A DNA stretch of 64,000 bases, from NCBI GenBank assembly GCA_023678885.1, contig CM042986.1:2976001-3040000 (forward strand), in the 5' to 3' direction. Source of the stretch: Pogostemon cablin (Eukaryota > Streptophyta > Magnoliopsida > Lamiales > Lamiaceae). This document shows positions 48,801 through 60,278 of this stretch, piece by piece (within the stretch, counting starts at the first letter, position 1; each line of letters starts with the position of its first letter). The notes beneath the pieces are model-generated. The model was given only the letters and a program-made list of their open reading frames with translations, ran no database searches and was not told the DNA's origin. A program made the translations under genes and the position numbers.

Positions 48801-51800
48801 TAAGTGAATGAGTGTCTCGATTATATTAGTATAAAGTAATAAAAATAAAAATTAATTAATAAATTTATAACTCCACTAGCTAGGTAGGCAATGCATATAA
48901 CTGATGCATGCTTATACAAAAAATACGTGTTAATAACATCACTTTCCACTAAGCATGCTTTTACAAACATCCAAGAATGCACATGCAAATATTGCCCTAA
49001 ATGGATCATTTCATTTCCTCTCCAAATAGGTTCCCTTCACACATTCCTGTCAACATATATATACTCCTCCCACTATTACATTTTCTTTATATAGATGTTA
49101 TTTCGTTCTAATGCATATCACAATACTCTAAAAAAATCTTTTAAATTTCATTATCTGCAATAACGGTGAACTATAATTATGAGGGAGGTTATGATGGAGG
49201 AAGAATATTTTTTGATGGAAAAGTTAATTAGCTCCCATTCATGCATTAGTTTCCAACCCACTATGTGGGAGGGGTGTTGCTTTAAAGGCTAACCAAGAGC
49301 AAAAAAATCTTGGTAATTTAAGGACCACCACTTAGGCCTAATTTGGTATGTAATTCAAAGTCGATTAAAGAAAATTATATAATTTAAATTTATCTCTTTT
49401 GGCAAATTGCAACCTGATGTTACATACGGAAATCCATAAACACGTTTTGTTGATTTAAAGAAAAGGGCCACCATCATGTTGTTAATGGTTTTTTATATTA
49501 TTGTTATTATTTTTTAATCGATAAGAATGAATACATTTCATATGATCAAAAGAATATATAAGAAATACTAAAATGAAATACAATAAGAAAAAGAGAGAAA
49601 TTACTAGTATATCACATCCTTAAATACGATCTAGAATTGACGAGTCAATCATTAAAAAAAAAAAAAATTAAACAAACAGTTTTATGAACGACAAGCTAAC
49701 TTCACATACTCGATTTAAGTTCACCAAGGAGTTGTTATTCATTTTTATGATCTTTGTTGATGTTGAAAATCATCATATATATTATTTACTTGCTTCGAGA
49801 AAAATAAGAAAAGGACCCACTTTACTATCAAATGATTACACAAATGAATATATCTCGTCATGTACTATGCAATATTAAAATGCATGGATCAATTAACGCA
49901 TAATAATAAAAAAATACAATTGGAATTAGATAATTCATACAATATATCAATATTCATGGCTCTCTAAATCAAAAATGTTAAATGGAAAAAAATAAAAATA
50001 AAAAAGGCAATCTTTTGGGTGGGGGTCGGGAGGGGGGAGGGGAAGAATTTTATTTTAGGCATATAGTTTAATTTTACTAGATGTGACTTATAACAACTAC
50101 TACTTATGTGTTATAATCAAATTAATTTTATGTTAATAGAAATTTAAAAACTGCCCAAATCATGCAACCAGGGATTTTCAGAAATTCAATTTCTTTGAGT
50201 CAATTGAAATTTAAATACTAAAAAAGTAAAATCTGATATATTTAAAAACAATAATGATTATAATATACACAAATGTATAATTTGAAACTAAACGGTTACA
50301 TGAGCAATGTAGGTAAATGGAGTCAACAGATAATGGGCATAGTCAACCACTAGAATGGGGCCCATATTTCGATCCGTATCATAACTATAATATTTTCACC
50401 AGTTAATTTTTTTTGGTGTTTGGTGATAATCCACTTCTACTCTAGTAGTAAGTGCTCCATCCATGTCTTCCTTTTAATTAAATCAACATTTATATAATTA
50501 CTGTCAAGAAATTAATGATTTTATAATTTACTAACCCAATTGTTACCTTTGTATATTATAAATACAAATCACGTTTTCATCTTGAACTTCGTGTACTCTA
50601 TTTGCAATCTCTATAACTATTTTTGTTTTACTTTATATCGTCTCATGTAAATTTTTTTCTAAAATTTTGTCCTTCGAGAATGCGAAATTAAATTAATACG
50701 GGTTCAAAATTAAAAAAAAATATATAAAGCTAGAAGTCTAAGGAGCAAAAAGGGAAAAATAAATAGAAGAAAAGGATAGAGAAATTGTGCATTATTCAAT
50801 TACTAAATTTAAAGGAAGTTTTGTACCCCAAATCTAGTGTATTGATTTCTTATTTAACACGTTCTTAATATTTGAAACACATTTCCATGTAATGAGTATA
50901 GATATCAAATTTCCAAAAATATTATTCCACTACTTAACTTCAAAATGTAAAAATAATAATAGTTTTTTACTTATAAGAAAGGTATGGTGACCTCCATGAT
51001 CCCATTACATACAAGTATTCAAATTTATTTTATAAATATATGCCACATGCATATAAATAGCATTTAACTTTCTCACAGTGATCATTTTATATTTTTAATT
51101 AGTTTTCATTTTTATATTAAAAATGTTCTTTTACATACTTTCACTTTTTATGTATATTATAAATTACTCATGAAAAATTCACTACATTTTTACTTTTTTT
51201 TAGTCTCAGGATTACATGAAACAACATCATATAAGTATTTGCCCACAATTTCATTTAGCAAAATCTATTATTGAGTTTTCATGAAGTCAAACAATCTAAT
51301 GGGTTTGATATTATCAAGAATTTAAAAGAATTAATACCCTTATGTCCGCTGTTAATCTATCAATTTTACAATTTTACTATTTTGGTTTGCCCACCCCCAA
51401 TGTATTCATTTTTTTTTTGGCAAAAGAGGTACATATATGGCTCACCACACTACACTAATACAACTACCCTACAAATAAAATAATAACTCCTTAATCTACA
51501 TGAAAAAAATAAATAGACATTGATATACAATCCAATTGGTTTGGAGGTTATCAGGAATTTAAAAAGATTAATAGAATTTGTTAAATTGATAAATTACGTC
51601 GGTAAATTCAATTTTGTACATACTAATATTGTCACTATGAAAATGTATGGTAATAAAACGAGTAACCTAACTCAAATTGAGTTTGAAAAAAAAAAAAAAA
51701 CACGCCATGGTAAAGCTAATGATGGCAACTTCCAATTACTAATCAGTTGTATCGCAAACAGAAAAGTTCAAATACACACTGACCAACAAAAATCCTATTT

Positions 51801-51870
51801 GTGGGACCTAAAGTGCTCCATGGTTATTTCGTAATATCAATAAATTATGAGGGCATACTCATCTCCATCA

Positions 51871-51882
51871 TCATATAAATAC
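51871..51882 (+). promoter_or_regulatory. TATA box of the PADRE gene
   Basis: 'catataaatact' lies about 65-70 bases upstream of the ATG at 51943. A start about 30 bases downstream of it would leave a short leader of about 40 bases, which includes 'atttctctcaagaaacatag'. Position and sequence fit a plant TATA box. Confidence 0.65.
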
Positions 51883-51942
51883 TAGCACACCTTTAGCTCC
51901 TCTTAGCCAATTTTCACTTATATTTCTCTCAAGAAACATAGT

Positions 51943-52440
51943 ATGGGAAACTGCTTAGTTCTCCAAGATAGATCTGTAAGTGTAATGAAAACAGATGGGA
52001 AAATAATAGAGTACAAAGCCCCAATCAAAGTTCACCAAGTTTTAACTGAATTTTCTAACCATGCACTCTCTGATAAGCTTCCTGTAGTAAATCACCTACA
52101 TCCTAATACAGAGATGCGTCAAGGTCACTTGTACTATCTTCTTCCCCTACCCGTGGTGCCCCCCTCGACTAAGACGAAGAAGAAGAAGACTGTTCGATTT
52201 TCAGAAGATGTCATGGAGAAAGAAGAGCAAAGAAAAGCTAGTGGTGTGGTGAGGATTAAGCTTGTGATCACTAAGCAGGAGCTACAGGCAATACTGGAAA
52301 AAGAGGGAGTTTCAGTTGAAGATGTGATTTCTCAGGTGCAGAAGAAGCCGATAAAGATCGGAAATATTGATGAAGATGACGGTGACATATCTCTTAAAGG
52401 ACGGTTACCAGCTCTGGAGAGTATACCTGAATTGGATTAG
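51943..52440 (+). CDS. Small PADRE (DUF4228) domain protein, probably N-myristoylated
   Basis: An intronless ORF of 165 residues starts MGNCLVLQ, a strong N-myristoylation context (Gly2, with Cys4 available for palmitoylation), so plasma-membrane attachment is likely. The PADRE/DUF4228 pattern follows: VSVMKTDGKIIEYKAPIKVH, then HYxL-like LYYLLPLP, a basic KTKKKKTVRFSEDV stretch, and VVRIKLVITKQELQAILEKE. The tail is acidic (DEDDGD) and ends in LESIPELD. Members in Arabidopsis are often induced by pathogen or abiotic stress; their biochemical function is unknown. The gene has its own TATA box and is convergent with HISN3. Length (about 165) is usual for the family. Confidence 0.93.
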   Translation: MGNCLVLQDRSVSVMKTDGKIIEYKAPIKVHQVLTEFSNHALSDKLPVVNHLHPNTEMRQGHLYYLLPLPVVPPSTKTKKKKTVRFSEDVMEKEEQRKASGVVRIKLVITKQELQAILEKEGVSVEDVISQVQKKPIKIGNIDEDDGDISLKGRLPALESIPELD

Positions 52441-53220
52441 TACTTGGCGTAATTTTTACAGCCTTTGAGAAGGAGAAAAGAAGAAGAAAGGTAGAGGAGA
52501 GAGAGGGGAATGATACGAATTAAGTAGCAAAGTTAGTTAGGGCTAGCAGATCAAAGATAGATTTCTAATTCTCTTTTTGTCAGAATTGTAAAATACTCTA
52601 ATATACAATCTGCTTTAAAGCAATCTAAAATATAAATGAATCTAAGGAACTTTCAGGCAGACAATATTAAGTCTTCCTGATGTTTCTTGAATAGATGAAT
52701 AAGATGGGCTATTAAATAAAAACTTACAGAAGTCATCTGCAGATTGAAACAGAGTTACACAGATCCATTAGATCTCATCTGTTCTTGAAGTAAAGGGTAT
52801 GTGAACCTACAGGATTTAAAAAACATAATTAAGTATGCATATAATGCAAGTAAGGTCTTAGCCCCAGAGACTTAATAGAGCATATTAAATCATGAACACA
52901 AGTCGTTCTAAAAACATGTTTATGCGGTTGGTTGATGGCTAAAAGAGTATTTACAACTCTCCAGTTTTTTAGTGCAGATGTAGCTAATAACTATCATCAA
53001 ACATATGTTAATGAAATTGAACAAATTAATGGCTTGAGAAAGAGCCAGAGTTTTATAAATAAAGCTGACATAAACTTCAAAGAACGAACTCTTCATGTCA
53101 CATGCCTCGTCAGGTGAAAAATCCACAGCCCTGAGGCTTTTAATCAGTAATTGTATAATTTTTTTCATACATATGGATGAAAGCCAATAATTTACTTGAG
53201 CATTGAAAATCCAGGTTATG
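52441..53220. other. Tail-to-tail 3' flanks of the PADRE and HISN3 genes
   Basis: Contains both 3' UTRs. A purine-rich stretch (aggagaaaagaagaagaaag) follows the PADRE stop. No extra gene is supported. Confidence 0.6.
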
Positions 53221-56200
53221 TCAAGCTTTTACTGTCTCTTGCTGAGAATGCCAAATGACTACATCCTTGTAAGGTAAATTTCCCCCAAAAATATTCAAAG
53301 CACTGCCAACGGTGACATCTACACGTCCCAATCCTGCTATTTTAATCCTTTCTAAATCATCCATGGTTGTAACTCCACCAGCATAGGTCACTGGTATCTA
53401 CCAAACCAAATAAAGGGAACAATATAAATTCAAGCAGTCAAAGAATGAAATGAATTGATGCAGAATAACATGAACTAGCAAGTCACCAGTATGTCAATGC
53501 AACAAAAACCCATTGCTTCCATCATAAAATTTAAAGCAATGATCAATGAAGCATTATGCAAGAAGAAACAGTAACAAAAAGGTGAAAATAGATTAAAGAA
53601 AAGTATATTTTTACAAAAATGTACTGTAATCCATTTTTGATTAGGAAGATTAATATATGTCTAAGAAATTCACAATAACTCACAGATGAATGCCTGCCAA
53701 GCAATTCCACAAGCTCTTCATCGATTCCCAGCCTGGAATATCAAAATAAGCAAATAAAACAAGATGTCAAATTCTAGCATTGGAATTCTGGACAAACCTC
53801 ATAAATTTGTCTAGAAGCAAAAAAGTGTAAATGTCTGAGAAAATAGTAAATATGCACAATGTCTTGACTCGGATCAATTTCACAGCTTTGATTTAGTTCT
53901 GAAGGAAATTGTTGTAAAGTAAAATGATCGAGAACACATACTTTTTGCCTTCAAAATCAACTCCATGCACAAGAAACTCGTCAGCATAATAAGCAAAAAA
54001 ATCTAACACTTCCTGATCAAGATATACATTGGTGAACTTCTGCCATCTATCTGTGACAACTGCATATTTGCCATCCTGCATCAAAGCTTTAAAGTCATCA
54101 ATAATAAAAATTTACAACCATACATTTTTAGTTTTAGAAAATGAGCTAGCAACAAACATTTTCAAATATCCAACCATCACTCTATATCAGATTTGTACAG
54201 ACATGTATCAAGATGAACATCATCCACAAATTTACTACAGAATATTACATAAACTCAAATGATTACATGGTAGCTAATTTTGAAACTACTGCAAAAAACT
54301 ATTTGACAAGTCACATAAGACAATGTTCTTAGGAAAAGAGGTACCTTCTTTCTGCAGCTAAGATCCAACACGAGTCTTTGTTTTCCCACAGCATGCGAAA
54401 GTTCCTTTAGCCTTTCGAAATCAACTTGCCCATTGTTAAATACAAACTGTCATCACAATGAGAAGCACAAAGTTGATTAAGAATTTTAACTAGCAGGCTA
54501 TACATAAAAGATAAGCCAACCTAATCAAACGCTTAAATTTGTAAAGTGCATGCAATCTTCTGAAAAAAAAAAACCAATGGGAATTCCCACTGTCCATATG
54601 TAACCTTCTCATGCGACAAATATAGTAAAAAATATCTTAGTCCAATTTTCTATGTTTTGTTAAATTGTAGTGCAGAAATAAGATAGATGTCCATCAATTA
54701 AAAACCACCATACATCCTTCCAAAGAAGACCATCATAGAACAAAGGGGTCACTACTGCGCATATAGGCTTTTTCTGCGTTACTATAAATTATCAACAAGA
54801 AGGCATGAATCAGCCTTAAATTATTAATGAAATTTAGTATGACAGATCAGCTGATTAATAGTGATATTCATCTCAGTGGAAGCTCATATTGGGATCCTAA
54901 TGCACAAGTCAAGTGTAAAGCTGTTTACAGCTTGCATAAGATCAAATTAGTGAAGTTGTATTGATTGCAACAAACTGAAAAGAAAAACTTCGGGATGTAA
55001 GGTAACACGAAATGTGGGCTAACAACACATGGATAAAATAAATAAATAAATAACAATAATACGTACTGATGTAACAATCACATGGCTTGCTCCTTCTTCT
55101 ATGTAACTCAATGCATTACTTGTATTGACACCACCCCCAACTTGCAACCCACCTAGATGATCAATCATGCTGTAAGTAAAGTAGTAGAAAAAATATGCAG
55201 GCCCAAATATACTATTAGCCTATTAACATGGAGAATGCTTTAGGGGTGAGTTCAACCCAAGGGATCAAAACAAAGATAAAAATGTCATAGAAGGAGAGAG
55301 TAGACCGTTCCTACCAGGATAAGCATGTAATGCTTCAACTGCTGCTGCTTTGCTTAATGGATCAGCTCCAAGCATTATTACATGGCCACCAGTAAGCCCA
55401 TCGTCCTTGTACATTTGAGCATATTCAGCAGCTGATATATCAGATTCATAATTAGTAACTAAACTTGATTCTCCCTCTTGAGTTTCTTGAAGGGTAGATC
55501 CAACAATCTGTTTCACTTTCCCCTGAAAATTATTGAAATGATCCTAGTGTTACCAATCCATAGATAAACATTCACAAGCTGAAAAATACTCAGCAAATAA
55601 ACTTCTTAATTCTTAGGTCAGTGTCATAGGAAAAAATCAATTAAATCAATGAAAGAAACACACATATTTTTATTTCACACCCAACCACTCATTTTAGAAC
55701 CAATGACGCAACTCTGAGGAATGCGTTTAGATCGCTATGGACTCAATAAAAATTTGAACACCAGCAAAAAATCTAGATTATCATTTATCAGAAACTACCT
55801 ACACATATCATTAATATAAGCTTCAGAAACATCTGAAAATATTGAAGGGGAACACAAGACTTCGAGATCACTAACAAATATATTTGTGTGAATCAACATG
55901 TTAATTTTAATGTTAATGATCACTTCTAAACTAACAATATTTCCATCAGGGGAGATGTAAAGATTATCTTAAGGTACATAGCAGTGGAACAGAGTGGTAA
56001 CTACTAAGCAGTGTTTATATCTGATTTCTTCCTAAGCCCCTTTCTACATATACCCGCTATTTAGATAAAGGCCATTTCAAGCCAAGCCATCCCACAGGGC
56101 TGAAAAGACTTTGGTTACTCACATCAACACTTGCACAGCCTAAGAATAAATGCAAAAGATATTGGCCCAAACCTTGTGTATGTCGATGCAAGGACGAAAT

Positions 56201-56458
56201 CTAACCCTACATTGTATCGATGGTCTTGGAGCTCCTGGAAAACAATGTAAATATCCTAATCACTGTGGAAACTCAGATTCCCAAATTAATAGCAATGATA
56301 CTGTTAGTGGAAAACATAATGAAGAATAACTAGAACATACTCTGAACCAGCCAAGGCGCACGGTGCACTGGAATTTGCTTGCCTCGAAATGCACAAACTG
56401 TGGAAAGCTCACTACATTCCTTCCAGATTGAACTTGCTTTAAGGTTGTGAATGCTCAT
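53221..56458 (-). CDS. HISN3: ProFAR isomerase, histidine biosynthesis (HisA type), plastid
   Basis: Eight exons close a frame of 311 residues: 56341-56458, 56173-56234, 55315-55522, 55067-55152, 54345-54446, 53942-54075, 53684-53732 and 53221-53397. The enzyme carries out the Amadori-type isomerisation of ProFAR to PRFAR, the fourth step of histidine synthesis. It is a TIM-barrel protein; visible strands and motifs include FRPCIDIHKGKVKQIVG (with the likely catalytic Asp), GGHVIMLGAD, GGLQVGGGVN, RLVLDLSCRK (second barrel half), FLVHGVDFEGK, VTYAGGVTTMDDL and DVTVGSALNIFGG. The first 50 residues (MSIHNLKASSIWKECSELST onward) are basic and Ser-rich and serve as the likely chloroplast transit peptide. 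An in-frame TGA just upstream of the ATG at 56458 supports that start. Length matches Arabidopsis HISN3/APG10. Confidence 0.96.
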
Positions 56459-56850
56459 AATAAATAGAGGGTGGAATCAACAGCTGTACATTAGCATGAA
56501 TGGAATAAACATTTCATCAAACAGGTGTTATATACCTTAAAATTTCAGATGGCGAAGAATCAACAATTTTTTTTTATAAAAAACAGTTACCGTGCAGCAA
56601 ATACTCTTCGATTGAATTACCGAACAGTTGAAACAATTAAACATAGAAGCATTGAAGTGGAATGAACAATAAACTTCCCAATAAAGCGTCTGACCTGACT
56701 TCTGGAGAATTCGTCCGCCCGTTGCTGTGAGAAGAAGAAGATGACCTGCGTGAGTGATGGAAGTGGCCCGGGTTAAAATCAGAATAGAATGGGTTAATTG
56801 CGTAGAAATCCCTGTATTTAGCCAAAATATAAAAAGTCTTCCTCTTATAT
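56459..56850 (-). promoter_or_regulatory. HISN3 leader with possible 5' UTR intron and upstream ORF
   Basis: A donor-like 'gaagtcag|gtcagacg' (minus strand, near 56693) and an acceptor-like 'aatgtacag' (near 56485) suggest a 5' UTR intron. Upstream, an ATG at 56825 opens a 62-codon frame starting MAKYRDFYAINPF, Ser/His-rich in the middle. If spliced as proposed it would end shortly after the junction. It could be an upstream ORF, or simply lie outside the transcript. Confidence 0.35.
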
Positions 56851-57283
56851 TATTACTCCCACAATTTTTATTTTTATTTTTAATTATTATTCAGGTAGGT
56901 TGGAGAGATGAAAAGGAAAACTAAGGCAGATAACGGTGCGGAATAGAAAAAAAAAAAAAAAAGATTAAAAGAAGAGACGAGCAAGGAATTGTGATTCTGT
57001 AATTCTTCTGCACCCCAGGAAGGTAAGCAATTAATTACCCAATAATGGGAAATCTGATGCCCATTAATTCATTCAAATTATGGACACCACTATATTGGGC
57101 TTCTTTAATTTATATTTATAAAGCCCACTATATTTGGTATCCCAACATCCTTCCTGCAATCTACATAGTTCATTAATACAGCAATTAATTATTATTATTA
57201 TGGACAATTTAAATAATTTGATCACTTCTTTTTCAAATGTAAAATTTATAGATTTTTATATTTTTTTAATGACAAAGTCTCTT

Positions 57284-57505
57284 GTAATATGTATTACTCT
57301 TGTGATACGTATTAATAGTATATTTATTTATTATGTAGAGTATGTTTATTAGTAGTTAAAATATATTATTTTAAAATATAATGAATTATTCTAGTATATG
57401 TTATAATATGACTTACTAAAGACATACTTTAAGTATCAATCAACTTACTTTACATATATAATAAACATATTTTAACAATAGGTTGACTCGTCTCATATAT
57501 AACCA
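57284..57505. mobile_element. 'aaagtatgttt' inverted-repeat element, copy 2 (degraded)
   Basis: 'tgtagagtatgtttattagt', 'tatgttataatatgacttac' and 'aaagacatactttaag' with 'ggttgactcgtctcatatat' at the end follow the same order as the copies at 48565 and 57881, with more mismatches. Confidence 0.6.
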
Positions 57506-57525
57506 TTTCTTGCTCTTTTTTTATA

Positions 57526-57720
57526 TACTCCATCCTCCCACTCAAAGGTGGTCATTTGCTTTTTGTACGTAGATTAATGCGTATTATTATTTTATGTGTA
57601 TTAGTAGTGAGTAGTGGGCCACATGTGGAGTTTTTTTTTACTAAAAGTGGGAAATGAGGACATTTGGATGAAACGTCTAATATAGTAAAATGGAGACCTT
57701 TCGGTGGGGTGGAGGGAGTA
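57526..57720. mobile_element. CTCCnTCCGT-type MITE, short copy
   Basis: Left 'tactccatcctcccactcaa' plus 'aggtggtcattt' pairs with right 'aaatggagacctttcggtgg' plus 'ggtggagggagta'. The interior 'attattattttatgtgtatt' is shared with the split copy at 44923. 195 bp, non-coding. Confidence 0.82.
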
Positions 57721-57880
57721 CATCCTAACGATTAATTTTATAAATCATACTTCCATACACAGATAAATAAAATATAAAATAAAATAATATTTTATTTTAA
57801 TATTCCTTAAAATATTTAAAATCCAAGGTAAAGAAAAATGTGAAGATGATTTATAACAAATACAAAAAAAAAAAACAAAC

Positions 57881-58155
57881 TCTCTTGTGAGACGTTAAAT
57901 ATGTCACCGAATGTTAAAGTATGTCTTTTATATAAATAAAGTATGTTTAATTATTGTTAAAGTATGTTTTATAAAGTATGATAAATGATGAATTAAAGTA
58001 TGATTTTAGGGTGTTATAATATGTTTTATTATTGACATACTTTAACTACAAACAAGCATACTCTTACTTATATAATAATAAGCCTACTTTAATAATGACT
58101 CGACCCGTCTCACAATCGTCTTACAAAAAGCCCGTCTCACAAGAGAATGTCTCAT
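57881..58155. mobile_element. 'aaagtatgttt' inverted-repeat element, copy 3 (best preserved)
   Basis: The ends are 'tctcttgtgagacg' and 'cccgtctcacaagagaatgt', which are inverted repeats. Inside, 'taaagtatgtttaattattg' and 'ttaaagtatgttttataaag' face 'tattgacatactttaactac'. The element is about 275 bp and has no ORF. Confidence 0.78.
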
Positions 58156-58739
58156 AAAAAAATAGAGTATGGAAAAACTTATGTGAGATCATCTCACGTA
58201 AGAGTTTACATGAAACGAAAAAAAAGTGATAAGTTTTACTAATGAAAAAGTAATATTTAATTAATAAAAAGTGATACGAGTAATATATTATAGCGAAAAT
58301 GATAATGTTTTATAGCAAACGTAATAACTATTTAAAAAATATAAAGTTGTATTACTTAAGCAAATCCTATCATTTTTATTTTTTACTATTTTATAAAACT
58401 AGACATTTATGGAGTATTGAAATTAAGTGTCCAACAGTGGTACACTGGTACTGCGGTGCATCTGGACAATTTTAATCGTTAAATTACTTTTTAATTTAAT
58501 CTTAGTCATTAAATAATATAATATAATTAATTTTATTGTTATAAAATTACCCACTACACGTATTTTAACTTACAGGTGCACCAACTACACCCTAAAATTA
58601 CCCTTAAATTAATTTAAAAGTGTAGAAAAGCCGCTGCAAATCTGTTTTCCTAAACTACAGGGTTTCTTCTGTCACTTGATAAAAAGATTAGGGGCCGATT
58701 TACTAAGAGGTGATAATCACGGGGAGTCTAAAAATATAA

Positions 58740-60278
58740 ATGAGAAATCATTCCCCGTGCCCGTTAACCTATTACTCAAGCCCGAAAAACGACGGCGGCG
58801 CCACCAGTATACACGGCGGCATGTCCAGAAATATAGCCCTAAAAAGAATTTTGAAACCCCGGCCCCAACCCCCTACACCGCTGCCACCATCGCAACACCC
58901 GGACCTCTCATCCTCAGTCTCCGCCCTAACTCCGCCGATCACCTCAATCGCCGCCCAAACCCAACTATCCCAACTCACCACTCTCCTCCAATCCTACCTC
59001 AAAAAGAATCCCGTGTCCATCACAACAGAAGACCTCCTCCACTTCTACAAATCCCGCCTCCGCCACCACCCTACGCTCAGCCACCTCGACTACCACCTCT
59101 TCCGTTACGTCGCCACACTTGACTCGTTCCGCCATGATCACTCCACATTCGAGTATATGGTACGCTCTCTTACATCCACTCACCGTCTCGATTCCCTCCG
59201 ATCGCTTCTCGAGTTCATATCCTCCAATCCTTGCCCGTGCTCAGACGGTATCTTTTCTTGCCCTAAAATTGAACCAATTTTCCGTGTTTCCGTCAGTTCC
59301 TATTGTAGAGCTGGTAGATTTGATGATGCACTCTATGCGTTTGATATAATGAGAAAATTAATTGATGGTAAGCCAAACGTGGCGTTGTATAATATCGTAA
59401 TCCATGGCTTTGTTAAGGTTGGAAAATTGGATGAAGGGGTGGAGTTTTATCAGAGGATGATTAGGGACAGGGTTAAGCCAGAGGCTATGACATTCAATAT
59501 TTTGATTAGTGGGTATTGTAAGAATAATAAATTCGGATTAGCATTGGAGATCTTTAAGGAAATGAAACAACAGGGTTGTTTGCCAAATGTGGTTAGCTTT
59601 AACACATTGATCAAGGGGTTCTTTAAGGATGGGAAGGTAGAACAGGCGGTCGGAATGGCACATGAGATGGTCGACTTAGGATGTGAGTTTTCGTGTGTTA
59701 CGTGTGAGATCTTGGTTGATGAACTAAGTGGAAAAAGGAAGGTGATTGAAGCAACTGATCTGATGATAGAGTTTATGAGGAAACGTGTTTTACCTAGAGA
59801 GTTTGATTATTTCGTGTTAATTGAGTTGCTTTGTATTAATGGGAACACAGATAGGGCATTTGAATTGGTGGGTGAGTTTTGGGATAAAGGTTACGCACCA
59901 AGCTTGATAGCTTGTACAACTTTGGTAGAAGGTTTAAGGAGGATAGGAAGGTTGGAAGAATCGGTAGATTTAATGAAGAAAATGCTTAATGAAGGCATAA
60001 TACCGGATAGAGTGACATTTTGTTGTCTACTTGAGGATATGTGCTGTATGGGAGGAGCAGTGGAAGCCAATAAGTTGAGGGTATTGGCTTCTAAAAAGGG
60101 TTTCCAACCGGATGGTATGGTGTATAGGATTTTGATTTCGGGTTATACCAAAGAAGGGAGAAGAAAGGAGGGGGAAGTTCTGGTAAACGAGATGCTGGAT
60201 CAAGGGTTTGTATCTGATATAGCAACTTACAATGTGTTGATGGATGGCCTTGCTAAGTCTAAAGGTTCTGTTGGTTAA
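58740..60278 (+). CDS. P-class pentatricopeptide repeat protein
   Basis: An intronless ORF of 512 residues. From about residue 212 there are eight consecutive 35-residue PPR motifs, each starting at a conserved Pro or equivalent (PNVALYNIVIHGFVKVGKLD, PEAMTFNILISGYCKNNKFG, PNVVSFNTLIKGFFKDGKVE and so on), plus weaker repeats before them and a partial one at the C-terminus. There is no E, DYW or SMR domain, so this is P-class; such proteins bind organelle RNA and affect its stability, splicing or translation. The N-terminal 60 residues are Pro/Ser/Arg-rich. An internal ATG (residue 28, MSRNIALKRILKPRPQ) begins a more convincing mitochondrial-type presequence than the first ATG, so the true start could be at 58821. 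Its place beside HISN3 matches Arabidopsis At2g36240 from memory. The 5' part of the gene is markedly GC- and C-rich compared with its surroundings. Confidence 0.93.
   Translation: MRNHSPCPLTYYSSPKNDGGATSIHGGMSRNIALKRILKPRPQPPTPLPPSQHPDLSSSVSALTPPITSIAAQTQLSQLTTLLQSYLKKNPVSITTEDLLHFYKSRLRHHPTLSHLDYHLFRYVATLDSFRHDHSTFEYMVRSLTSTHRLDSLRSLLEFISSNPCPCSDGIFSCPKIEPIFRVSVSSYCRAGRFDDALYAFDIMRKLIDGKPNVALYNIVIHGFVKVGKLDEGVEFYQRMIRDRVKPEAMTFNILISGYCKNNKFGLALEIFKEMKQQGCLPNVVSFNTLIKGFFKDGKVEQAVGMAHEMVDLGCEFSCVTCEILVDELSGKRKVIEATDLMIEFMRKRVLPREFDYFVLIELLCINGNTDRAFELVGEFWDKGYAPSLIACTTLVEGLRRIGRLEESVDLMKKMLNEGIIPDRVTFCCLLEDMCCMGGAVEANKLRVLASKKGFQPDGMVYRILISGYTKEGRRKEGEVLVNEMLDQGFVSDIATYNVLMDGLAKSKGSVG

Larger units (their letters stand above)
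43406..51942. other. 8.5-kb intergenic region between MYR and the PADRE gene
   Basis: No protein-coding exon is supported on either strand. It is dominated by the nested hAT/MITE complex, other MITEs and AT-rich simple sequence. Around 51290-51335 and 51529-51580 a roughly 45-bp segment ('gtttgatattatcaagaatt' and relatives) is directly duplicated. Confidence 0.65.
56851..58739. other. Divergent HISN3-PPR intergenic region
   Basis: Apart from the elements listed, this is AT-rich DNA with no supported gene. Bases 58430-58600 contain 'cagtggtacactggtactgc' and 'acttacaggtgcaccaacta', which may be the ends of another short repeat. The PPR leader probably begins near 58620. Confidence 0.5.

Noticed and set aside
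58676..59122. 148-codon ORF overlapping the PPR start in another frame
   Set aside because: It starts with a non-ATG codon and is Pro/Arg/His-rich as expected from a frame shift of the C-rich PPR N-terminus.
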